This document shows, piece after piece, positions 1 through 5,721 of a stretch of 8,476 nucleotides of DNA. Numbering within the stretch: the stretch's first letter is position 1; every line of letters begins with the position of its first letter. The notes beneath the pieces were generated by a model that saw only the letters and a program-made list of their open reading frames with translations, was not told where the DNA came from and did not search any database. Position numbers and translations under genes: made by a program. Source of the stretch: an uncultured Erysipelotrichaceae bacterium (GTDB taxonomy: Bacteria > Bacillota_I > Bacilli_A > RF39 > UBA660); NCBI GenBank assembly GCA_902766135.1, contig CACXCK010000013.1:1-8476 (forward strand), in the 5' to 3' direction.

Positions 1-1276
1 CGTGAAAGAACATACTGCTCTAGGAGATGAAGCCTATGAAAGAGGAACCTCTAATTATCTAGCTAATACCGTCATACCAATGCTTCCCCATCAATTATCT
101 AATGGTATATGTTCATTAAATGAAGGTGTTATAAGACTTACTATGTCATGTGTTATGACAATAGACTCTAAAGGAAAAATTATAGACTACGATATCTTTA
201 AATCATATATTAAAAGTAAAAAGAAAATGAACTACGATGATGTTAATAACATTCTTATGCGCAACATTATAAAAGAAGACTACAAGCCATACGCTGATAC
301 TTTAAAGAAAATGAATGAACTAGCCCACATCTTACGTAAAGAAAAAATATCCCGTGGATATATTGATTTCGACTTAGATGAAGCAGAAATTATCCAAGAT
401 GAAAATGGGGTAGCCATTGATGTCCATCGTGTCGAAAGAGAAGATGGTGAAAAACTAATCGAAGACTTCATGATTGCGGCTAATGAAACAGTAGCGAGTC
501 ACATCTATAACATGGATCTTCCATTCATCTATCGTGTCCATGGTACACCTAATCAAGATAAAATAGATGACTTTACTAATCTATTAAAAGCCTTAGGCTA
601 TAAACTAGAAACCAAAATAGATAATATTACCCCTTTAACAATGCAACGTGTTATAAGTGAAATATCTGGCAAACCAGAATTTGAAATACTATCTTCACTA
701 TTACTTAGAAGTATGAAAAAAGCTGTTTATCAAAAAGATAATATAGGTCACTTTGGCCTAGCCAGTAAAGCCTATACTCATTTTACAAGCCCAATAAGAA
801 GATTCCCTGACCTAACTGTTCATCGTCTTCTAAAAAAATACTTAATTGAAAAAGACTTTTCAATGACAACAATTGACTTTCTAAATCAAAATCTAATAAC
901 TATTGCTGAACATTCCTCAGAACGAGAAGTAGATGCGCAAGAAGCAGAAAGAGAAGTAGAAGACATGAAAATGGCTGAATACATGGAAAGTCATATTGGC
1001 GAAGAATTTGACGGTATCATATCTGGTGTTACTAACTATGGATTCTATGTTGAACTTCCAAACCTAATCGAAGGTTTAGTTCATGTTAACACATTAAAAG
1101 GAGATTACTTCACATATGTCCCAGAACTATTATCTTTAATAGGTAATAGTACCAAGAAGACTTACCGTATCGGAGACAAAGTCCATGTTAAATGTATTAA
1201 TGCTTCCAAAGAAACAGCCCTAATAGATTTCGAGGTGATGGAAAGTGGAAATAACAAACAGAAAAGCAAACTTTAA
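1..1276 (+). CDS. rnr: RNase R, 3'-5' exoribonuclease (C-terminal part; 5' end outside the window)
   Basis: Processive 3'-5' exoribonuclease of the RNase II/RNB family. It degrades structured RNA and, with tmRNA-SmpB, non-stop mRNAs. The frame is already open at base 2; the codon there (GTG) is an internal Val, because the text following it (KEHTALGDEAYERGTS) is mid-RNB sequence just downstream of the usual HIADVSHYV. The Asp-rich catalytic cluster therefore lies upstream of the window. Visible, numbered from base 2: the RNB core motif PMLPHQLSNGICSL at residues 26-39; the RNase II signature around residues 250-275 (HFGLASKAY, then FTSPIRRFPDL and a His); and an S1 RNA-binding domain at about 330-412 (GVTNYGFYVEL, EGLVHV). 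A short polar, Lys-containing tail ends in TAA. About 424 residues are visible, against a family total of 700-800. The gene overlaps smpB by 32 bases, the classic Bacillota order. Identity is firm. Confidence 0.96.
   Translation, partial: VKEHTALGDEAYERGTSNYLANTVIPMLPHQLSNGICSLNEGVIRLTMSCVMTIDSKGKIIDYDIFKSYIKSKKKMNYDDVNNILMRNIIKEDYKPYADTLKKMNELAHILRKEKISRGYIDFDLDEAEIIQDENGVAIDVHRVEREDGEKLIEDFMIAANETVASHIYNMDLPFIYRVHGTPNQDKIDDFTNLLKALGYKLETKIDNITPLTMQRVISEISGKPEFEILSSLLLRSMKKAVYQKDNIGHFGLASKAYTHFTSPIRRFPDLTVHRLLKKYLIEKDFSMTTIDFLNQNLITIAEHSSEREVDAQEAEREVEDMKMAEYMESHIGEEFDGIISGVTNYGFYVELPNLIEGLVHVNTLKGDYFTYVPELLSLIGNSTKKTYRIGDKVHVKCINASKETALIDFEVMESGNNKQKSKL
1232..1239 (+). promoter_or_regulatory. 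Ribosome binding site deciding the smpB GTG start
   Basis: GAGGTGAT is a full match to the anti-Shine-Dalgarno core and lies 5 bases before the GTG at 1245. It sits inside the last codons of rnr, so ribosomes finishing rnr arrive next to it. This fixes a GTG start for smpB and suggests translational coupling. An in-frame rnr ATG overlaps the site at 1238 but belongs to the rnr reading frame. Confidence 0.75.
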
Positions 1277-1667
1277 CTACACTATAATAAAAGAAATAGA
1301 AGCAGGGATAGAACTTGTTGGTACCGAAATAAAAAGTGTGAGAAGAGGTTCTGTAGATATTGGGGACGCCTTCATAAACATCAAAAATAATGAAGCCTAC
1401 ATAATAAATATGTATATAGCAAAATATGATGAAGCAAGTCTCTTTAACCATGATGAGCGAAGAACAAGAAAACTACTTCTTCATAAAGAAGAAATAGAAA
1501 GACTAAAGAGTGCTAAAGAAAGTGATGGTATATCAATTGTCCCTTTAAAAATGTATGAAAAAAACAATCACTTTAAACTTTTAATAGCAACAGCTAAAGG
1601 CAAAAAACTATATGATAAAAGAGAATCTATCAAAAAAAGAGATTTAGAAAGAGAATCCAAGTATTAA
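1245..1667 (+). CDS. smpB: SsrA-binding protein SmpB (trans-translation), short C-terminal tail
   Basis: SmpB binds tmRNA and delivers it to ribosomes stalled on mRNAs lacking a stop codon. At 140 residues it is shorter than the 160-residue E. coli protein. Recognisable parts are the N-terminal barrel with GIELVGTEIKSVRRG (residues 21-35), DAFINIKNNEAYIINMYIA (41-59), the HDERRTRKLLLH helix (69-80), and GKKLYDKRESIKKRD (119-133). The DKR motif (124-126) that starts the decoding-site tail is intact. Only 14 residues follow it, against 21 in E. coli. The start is GTG, chosen because a perfect GAGGTGAT lies 5 bases upstream and no better start precedes the conserved fold. The gene overlaps rnr by 32 bases, and RNase R is the nuclease recruited by tmRNA-SmpB. 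The TAA stop lies in the loop of the terminator hairpin. tmRNA itself is not next door. Confidence 0.95.
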   Translation: MEITNRKANFNYTIIKEIEAGIELVGTEIKSVRRGSVDIGDAFINIKNNEAYIINMYIAKYDEASLFNHDERRTRKLLLHKEEIERLKSAKESDGISIVPLKMYEKNNHFKLLIATAKGKKLYDKRESIKKRDLERESKY

Positions 1668-1682
1668 TTACTTGGGTTTTTT
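1654..1682 (+). terminator. Intrinsic terminator of rnr-smpB, overlapping the smpB end
   Basis: CCAAGTA (1657-1663) pairs perfectly with TACTTGG (1669-1675) around a 5-base loop, followed by G and six Ts (1677-1682). The stem can extend by a T-G wobble and A-T pairs. The smpB TAA (1665-1667) begins on the second loop base, so the last smpB codons form the left arm. Confidence 0.85.
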
Positions 1683-1684
1683 AA

Positions 1685-1713
1685 TTGCGAAAAAAATGAA
1701 TATATGCTAATAT
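1685..1713 (+). promoter_or_regulatory. Probable promoter of the 101-residue membrane protein gene
   Basis: TTGCGA (1685-1690), a 17-base spacer, then TAATAT (1708-1713) preceded by TGC, an extended -10. It lies directly after the smpB terminator. The predicted start is near 1720, giving a leader of about 50 bases that contains AAGGAG at 1755-1760. Confidence 0.5.
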
Positions 1714-1769
1714 ATACATAGTAGAGGGGTTAAAAATAAAAGAGTTCTTAATATAAGGAGAAGAATAAA

Positions 1770-2075
1770 ATGGAAATAATTCTAGAGTTTTGTGCTAATC
1801 ACTATATATTATTTACTGTCTTAACAGTACTTTTAATATTTGGCTTAATAGGTTATTTTGTTGACCAATCTGATCAAAAGAAAGGAATATCAAAAATAAT
1901 AAAATATGAAGTTCAAAAAGATATTCATGACTTAGCAGCCCAAGCAGCTGGTAAATCTATTAATCAAGTTGTTGATAAAGCAATGATTAACCCAAATGCA
2001 AATTCAATCACTGATGCTTCTGGCCAAAATGTGTCAAATACAACTGCTGCGGGCATTGATGTCTTAACAAAATAA
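1770..2075 (+). CDS. Small single-pass membrane protein of unknown function
   Basis: I do not recognise a family. The 101-residue product has a very short N-terminus, one hydrophobic segment at about residues 12-31 (ILFTVLTVLLIFGLIGYF), then a polar tail of about 70 residues. The tail begins with a Lys-rich, probably helical stretch (KKGISKIIKYEVQKDIHDL, 37-55) and an Ala-rich part (AAQAAGKSINQVV). It ends in a Ser/Thr/Asn-rich, probably disordered region. No Cys pair or catalytic motif is seen. With Lys following the membrane segment, the tail is probably cytosolic. AAGGAG sits 9 bases before the ATG, a good ribosome site. A promoter lies upstream and the strong cdaA promoter overlaps its 3' end, so it is probably its own unit, though readthrough into cdaA is possible. 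Coding status is well supported; function is open. Confidence 0.75.
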   Translation: MEIILEFCANHYILFTVLTVLLIFGLIGYFVDQSDQKKGISKIIKYEVQKDIHDLAAQAAGKSINQVVDKAMINPNANSITDASGQNVSNTTAAGIDVLTK

Positions 2076-2092
2076 TAAAAATTTGCTATAAT
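2064..2092 (+). promoter_or_regulatory. Strong extended -10 promoter of cdaA-cdaR
   Basis: TTAACA (2064-2069), exactly 17 bases, then a perfect TATAAT (2087-2092) with the extended TGC just before it. The -35 lies within the last codons of the preceding gene. The predicted start near 2099 leaves a short leader holding AGAAAGGA (2107-2114), which matches the 3' tail of 16S rRNA. Confidence 0.75.
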
Positions 2093-2124
2093 TAATAATA
2101 CGTATAAGAAAGGAAGTGTACGTT

Positions 2125-2955
2125 ATGTCTTTAGCTGCTTTATGGCAACTATTTACCAAAATCCTAGATGTTTGTATAGTCTGGATGTTATTTTATTTTG
2201 TTTTAAAAAATATTCGTAATAACGTTAAAATGATTCTAATTGTCAAAGGCGTTATTTTAGTTATCCTAATTGAAATATTAAGTAAAATATTAAATCTGTA
2301 TACAGTAGGCTTAATCTTAGAATATGTAGTTGAATGGGGACCACTTGCTATTATCGTTGTTTTCCAACCAGAAATACGTAATATGTTAGAAAGCATCGGT
2401 CGAACTCAATTACTAGGCCGCCACAAAGTATTAACTGTAGATGAAAGAGAAAAAATGGTTAACGAAATCATGAAAGCAGTTGAATACTTAAAACGTAATC
2501 GTATCGGAGCCTTAATGGTTATTGAAAGAGATGTATCACTTCAAGAATATATCAATCGTGCTACTAAAATATATGCTGATATATCAAGTGAATTAATATC
2601 AAGTATCTTCTTCCCAAATAACCCATTACATGATGGGGGCATTATTATCCAAGGAGATCGTATAACTTGTGCTGGCGCTGTATTTAGAACTAGTATGAAT
2701 CCAAGCATTAATAAAAGATTAGGTACTCGTCACCGTGCCGCAGTAGGCGTAGCAGAAGAAAGTGATGCTCTTGCCCTAATTGTCTCAGAAGAAACAGGAC
2801 GTATAAGTATTGCCTCAAATGGTAAGTTAGAACATAATTTAACCCTTGATGAATTTAGAATGAGATTAATGGAAGAAATGAAACCAAAAGCTGAAGTATT
2901 CTATGCTTCTGATGCTGACGGTGATGACGAAGGTATAGGTGATGAACATGAATAA
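2125..2955 (+). CDS. cdaA: Diadenylate cyclase CdaA (membrane c-di-AMP synthase)
   Basis: Condenses two ATP into cyclic di-AMP, which controls potassium and osmotic balance and cell-wall homeostasis. The 276-residue protein has three hydrophobic segments (about 12-28, 33-53, 60-80), then a short linker and the DAC domain (about 95-250). Visible active-site motifs are NPLHDGG (166-172) and GTRHRAAVG (200-208), followed by IVSEETGRISIA (219-230). Where B. subtilis CdaA reads DGA, this protein reads DGG; the RHR triad is intact. The C-terminus is acidic (DADGDDEGIGDEHE). I chose the ATG at 2125 because AGAAAGGA lies 10 bases upstream; the in-frame GTG at 2116 would overlap that site. The gene overlaps cdaR, as is usual, but glmM does not follow. 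Family assignment is firm. Confidence 0.96.
   Translation: MSLAALWQLFTKILDVCIVWMLFYFVLKNIRNNVKMILIVKGVILVILIEILSKILNLYTVGLILEYVVEWGPLAIIVVFQPEIRNMLESIGRTQLLGRHKVLTVDEREKMVNEIMKAVEYLKRNRIGALMVIERDVSLQEYINRATKIYADISSELISSIFFPNNPLHDGGIIIQGDRITCAGAVFRTSMNPSINKRLGTRHRAAVGVAEESDALALIVSEETGRISIASNGKLEHNLTLDEFRMRLMEEMKPKAEVFYASDADGDDEGIGDEHE
2937..2943 (+). promoter_or_regulatory. Ribosome binding site favouring the cdaR ATG at 2948
   Basis: AGGTGAT is an anti-Shine-Dalgarno match 4 bases before ATG 2948, the same geometry seen at smpB and at the S41 protease. The in-frame GTG 2939 and ATG 2942 overlap this site; they would have to rely on the weaker AAGG near 2930. Confidence 0.5.
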
Positions 2956-4303
2956 ACTAAAAAAAGTCTTTAAAGCCCTATATAACCAATTAGATAAACG
3001 TATTATTACACCAATCAGTAGAGCAATATATTATTTATTTGATAAACTAAAGAATAATCCTATTCACGTAGATAGATTTCTAAATAGACCAAAAGTTTTA
3101 TTATATTTTTCTTTAGGTCTTGCAGTCCTAGTTTTCTTTTTAGTAGACTCGCAGGTAATCACCTTAGTTGAAACAGAAGCCGAAATATTATCTAATGAAC
3201 CAGTTACCATAATATATAATAAAGAAGCATACGTTGTAGAAGGTTTAGTAGATCATGTGGATATAATATTAACTGGCCGTAAGAGTTCATTATATTTAGC
3301 TAAACAACTAGGTAGTCATGAAGTAGTCTTAGACTTGTCAGATTACGAGGCCAGTAACACCCCAAGAAAAGTAAATCTTACATATAATCAAACAGTTGAT
3401 AACATAAGTTACAAACTAGATCCATCATATGTTAATGTAGTTATAAAAAAGAAAATATCTGAACAACGAAGTGTTACATATGAATTATTAAATGAGAATA
3501 AACTAAATGAAAAATTTTCAATTTCAAATGTTAGTTTAGCTCAAAATGAAGTAGTTGTTAAAGGTAGTGAAGACGCTTTAAAAAGTATAGCTACCGTAAA
3601 AGCTTTAGTTGATTTAAGTAATCCTAAATTTAGTGAAGCAATAACTTATGAATTGGATAGTCTTCCCCTAGTAGCCTATAACTCTAAAGGTGAAATATTA
3701 GATAATGTTGAAATAGTACCTAATACAATAAGTGGTTCGATTACATTTAGTACTTACAAAAAGACTGTTCCAATTGTTGTTTCAACAACGGGTAACCTAG
3801 TAGCGGGAAAAGCTATCTCGTCAATTACTATAAACGGTAAAACAAATTACTCTGTAGACATCTATGGAGAAAAAGAAGAAATCGATAAAATAAATACTGT
3901 TCCTGTTAGTATTGATGTTAATGAAAAAGGAAATGGTGGAGCTCAAACATATACTGCTACCATCAGTAAACCAGCTGGTGTAAGATCAATTAGTGAATCA
4001 GATGTCAAGATTGTTGTAACATTTGGCGAAGAAAAACAAAAAACCATCGAAATAACAAATATTAGACCAGTTAATCTGGCTAACAACTTAACTGTTAATA
4101 GACTTAGTGCAGAACCGATTACTGTTCAAGTAAAGGGTGTTGGCTCTGTAATTGATACAGTAACACCGGAGAATATCTCAGCATATATTGACTTAGCAAA
4201 TTACAGTGCAGGATTCACTGGTGAAGTAGAGGTTAAAATTGAATCAAATGATTCAAGAGTAACATATGTTGTATCAGGTAAAGTAAATATTACAATACAA
4301 TAA
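2948..4303 (+). CDS. cdaR: CdaR, YbbR-repeat regulator of CdaA
   Basis: Membrane-anchored, outward-facing partner that modulates CdaA activity. The 451-residue protein has one membrane segment at about 49-66 (VLLYFSLGLAVLVFFLV) and four extracellular YbbR repeats at roughly 84-166, 173-267, 270-359 and 366-450. Each repeat ends in the same kind of strand: VDIILTG...VVLDLS (104-131), EVVVKG...ALVDLS (201-224), SVDIYG...VSIDV (302-324) and TVQVKG...AYIDLA (392-417). About 48 basic residues, with K/R-rich helices, precede the membrane segment. As I recall them, typical CdaR proteins start their membrane helix almost at residue 1, so this is a long cytosolic extension. The start is ATG 2948; GTG 2939 or ATG 2942 would add two or three residues. 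It overlaps cdaA by 8 bases, so the two are co-translated. The stop merges into a terminator, so the operon ends here without glmM. Confidence 0.93.
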   Translation: MNKLKKVFKALYNQLDKRIITPISRAIYYLFDKLKNNPIHVDRFLNRPKVLLYFSLGLAVLVFFLVDSQVITLVETEAEILSNEPVTIIYNKEAYVVEGLVDHVDIILTGRKSSLYLAKQLGSHEVVLDLSDYEASNTPRKVNLTYNQTVDNISYKLDPSYVNVVIKKKISEQRSVTYELLNENKLNEKFSISNVSLAQNEVVVKGSEDALKSIATVKALVDLSNPKFSEAITYELDSLPLVAYNSKGEILDNVEIVPNTISGSITFSTYKKTVPIVVSTTGNLVAGKAISSITINGKTNYSVDIYGEKEEIDKINTVPVSIDVNEKGNGGAQTYTATISKPAGVRSISESDVKIVVTFGEEKQKTIEITNIRPVNLANNLTVNRLSAEPITVQVKGVGSVIDTVTPENISAYIDLANYSAGFTGEVEVKIESNDSRVTYVVSGKVNITIQ

Positions 4304-4334
4304 AAAGACTTCCTAATAATGGGAAGTTTTTTTT
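4302..4334. terminator. Bidirectional terminator between cdaR and the DUF378 gene
   Basis: ACTTCC (4308-4313) pairs with GGAAGT (4322-4327) around a short AU-rich loop. Eight Ts (4327-4334) follow on the plus strand and a run of As (4302-4306) precedes, giving a U-tract on the minus strand as well. It serves both convergent genes and overlaps both their stop codons. Confidence 0.85.
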
Positions 4335-4542
4335 AATGCATATCTTCTTCGTGAAAGTGTTCAAAAAGAATACCGATAGCCACTAAACCAGAGATGCCAA
4401 CTAATGAATAAACAATCCTACTCATCGCCGATTGGACCCCAAATAAAGTATCAACTAAGTTAAAGTCAAGCAGCCCTATCAATCCCCAGTTAATGGCACC
4501 AATAATTGATATAGTTAAACATATTTTATAAACTATTTCCAC
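4333..4542 (-). CDS. DUF378 family small membrane protein
   Basis: A two-helix membrane protein of the DUF378 (YuzA-like) family, whose function is unknown. The signature GAINWGLIGL is at residues 15-24, followed by FNLVDTLFG (27-35) and the second helix RIVYSLVGISGL (42-53). With the GTG start at 4542 the protein has 69 residues, normal for the family. AAAGGA (4551-4556, minus strand) lies 8 bases before that GTG. An ATG at 4551 and another at 4593 are in frame, but the first abuts the ribosome site and the second would add an N-terminus that the family lacks. The C-terminal tail EHFHEEDMH is rich in His and acidic residues. It is convergent with cdaR and divergent from the lipoprotein gene. 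No convincing minus-strand promoter was found. Confidence 0.85.
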   Translation of the reverse strand: MEIVYKICLTISIIGAINWGLIGLLDFNLVDTLFGVQSAMSRIVYSLVGISGLVAIGILFEHFHEEDMH

Positions 4543-4598
4543 ATTAACCATCCTTTCGTAATTAGTATGCAAAAAATAGAATAAATTATGCATATTTT

Positions 4599-4604
4599 TA
4601 TAAT
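4599..4604 (+). promoter_or_regulatory. Candidate -10 box for the lipoprotein gene
   Basis: A perfect TATAAT, 39 bases before the ATG. No good -35 is seen at 16-18 bases upstream, where at most 3 of 6 bases match. TATAGT at 4613-4618 is an alternative, but its start point would fall at the ribosome site. The region also serves the divergent DUF378 gene. Confidence 0.35.
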
Positions 4605-4643
4605 GATTCGAGTATAGTGAAATAGAAAAGGAATGTGGTGCAA

Positions 4644-5657
4644 ATGAAAAAAGTTTTTATCTTGATATTAATAGCTATCTCATTAATAACAGGATGTGGT
4701 AAAAAAGATAATGAACGAATAAAAACATCATTTATAAACAAAATAAATGAGACTAAAAGTTATCTTTTAAAAGCTAATATGGAAGTATATAATGAAGAAG
4801 AAACATTTACCTATACAATTGAAGCAAGCTATCTAAAAGATAATTTCTATAAAGTAAAAATGATTAATCAAACTAACAACCATGAACAAATATTACTACG
4901 CAACAAAGATGCCGTTTATGTGGTAACACCATCGCTGAATAAAAGCTTTAAATTTCAAAGTAAATGGCCTGATAATTCATCGCAAAGTTATTTATTAAAA
5001 CAAATAGTCAAAGACATAACTAATGATACTAATAGTGAAATAAAAGAGCTAGATGGTAATATTATTATTAAATCAGCGGTAAATTATCCAAATAATCCAG
5101 AATTAAAGTATCAAAACACAACTATTGACAAAGACGGAAACATTAAAAGTAATGAAGTATACGATGAACAAAATAATATAAAGATTAAAGTATTATTTAT
5201 GAACGTAGATTATAAAGTATCTCTAAAAGAACAAGACTTTAAAATAGAAGATTATATTAAAGAAAATGAATGTCAAGATTGCGAGGAAGAAAAGAAAACA
5301 AGTGTTATTGATAACATAATATATCCCTTATTTATTCCAAGTAACACTTACCTAACTAGTAGTGATAAGGTAGCAACTGAAAATGGGGATAGAGTAATAC
5401 TTACATTCTCAGGCGATAAGAATTTTGTCTTGATTGAGGAAGCATCAAATATTGCTGATGAATTTGAAATAATTCCTGTCTATGGTGACCCATTAATAAT
5501 CAGTGATACAGTAGGAGCAATGGGGGCAAATTCTCTCATGTGGACAAAAAATGATATTAGTTACTATTTAACAGGTAATGACCTAACCACAAAAGAATTA
5601 TTATCAATTGGTGAAAGTATTGGCTATACAAACAAAACTGTTAGCATGGAAAAATAA
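4644..5657 (+). CDS. Lipoprotein with LolA/GerS-like fold and C-terminal DUF4367-like region
   Basis: Predicted surface lipoprotein of 337 residues. The signal peptide MKKVFILILIAISLITGC has a lipobox (I-T-G-C) with the lipidated Cys at 18. Residues about 25-205 alternate short strands in the manner of LolA/RseB-type lipoprotein-carrier folds: SYLLKANMEVYN, TFTYTIEASYLKDNFYKVKM, EQILLRNKDAVYVVTPSLNKSFKFQ. This resembles GerS-type lipoproteins of Clostridia. A CQDC motif (210-213) in an acidic linker leads to a second domain (about 225-335) ending NSLMWTKNDISYYLTGN and ELLSIGESI, the pattern of DUF4367 C-termini. I chose ATG 4644 because it begins the signal peptide directly; GTGs at 4635 and 4638 are possible, and AAAGGA lies at 4627-4632. 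The fold assignment is from pattern recognition, so the role is inferred: perhaps binding lipids or envelope proteins. Divergent from the DUF378 gene, with a separate promoter downstream. Confidence 0.75.
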   Translation: MKKVFILILIAISLITGCGKKDNERIKTSFINKINETKSYLLKANMEVYNEEETFTYTIEASYLKDNFYKVKMINQTNNHEQILLRNKDAVYVVTPSLNKSFKFQSKWPDNSSQSYLLKQIVKDITNDTNSEIKELDGNIIIKSAVNYPNNPELKYQNTTIDKDGNIKSNEVYDEQNNIKIKVLFMNVDYKVSLKEQDFKIEDYIKENECQDCEEEKKTSVIDNIIYPLFIPSNTYLTSSDKVATENGDRVILTFSGDKNFVLIEEASNIADEFEIIPVYGDPLIISDTVGAMGANSLMWTKNDISYYLTGNDLTTKELLSIGESIGYTNKTVSMEK

Positions 5658-5668
5658 TAAAAAACTTC

Positions 5669-5697
5669 TTGCTTAAAATAAGAATCAATCTTATAAT
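5669..5697 (+). promoter_or_regulatory. Probable promoter of the Trx-like membrane protein gene
   Basis: TTGCTT (5669-5674), 17 bases, then a perfect TATAAT (5692-5697). The predicted start near 5704 leaves about 18 bases of leader containing AGAAAGCGA (5704-5712), which matches the extreme 3' tail of 16S rRNA only in its AGAAAG part. Confidence 0.55.
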
Positions 5698-5721
5698 AAT
5701 AACAGAAAGCGAAGAAGAAAT

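Noticed and set aside
280..471. Minus-strand open frame inside rnr
   Set aside because: It lies wholly within a conserved plus-strand gene, has a low-complexity Ser/Lys/Phe-rich product and no ribosome site. The similar frames at 1197-1451, 2193-2396, 6078-6320 and 6551-6835 were rejected for the same kind of reason.
1683..1769. tmRNA (ssrA) directly downstream of smpB
   Set aside because: The gap is under 90 bases and shows no tmRNA ends or tag reading frame.
2116..2124. GTG at 2116 as the cdaA start
   Set aside because: It overlaps the AGAAAGGA ribosome site at 2107-2114; the ATG at 2125 has proper spacing.
2076..2124. c-di-AMP (ydaO-type) riboswitch before cdaA
   Set aside because: The leader is only about 25 bases long, far too short for that fold.
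4543..4593. Longer N-terminus of the DUF378 gene from ATG 4593 or ATG 4551
   Set aside because: The extra residues do not fit the family, and AAAGGA at 4551-4556 is correctly spaced only for GTG 4542.
4587..4594. TATGCATA palindrome between the divergent DUF378 and lipoprotein genes as an operator
   Set aside because: An 8-bp AT-rich palindrome is expected by chance in this composition, and no second copy is seen nearby.
5666..5684. Hairpin TTCTT/AAGAA after the lipoprotein gene as a terminator
   Set aside because: Only 5 A/T-rich pairs with a 9-base loop and no U-tract; it overlaps the -35 of the next promoter.
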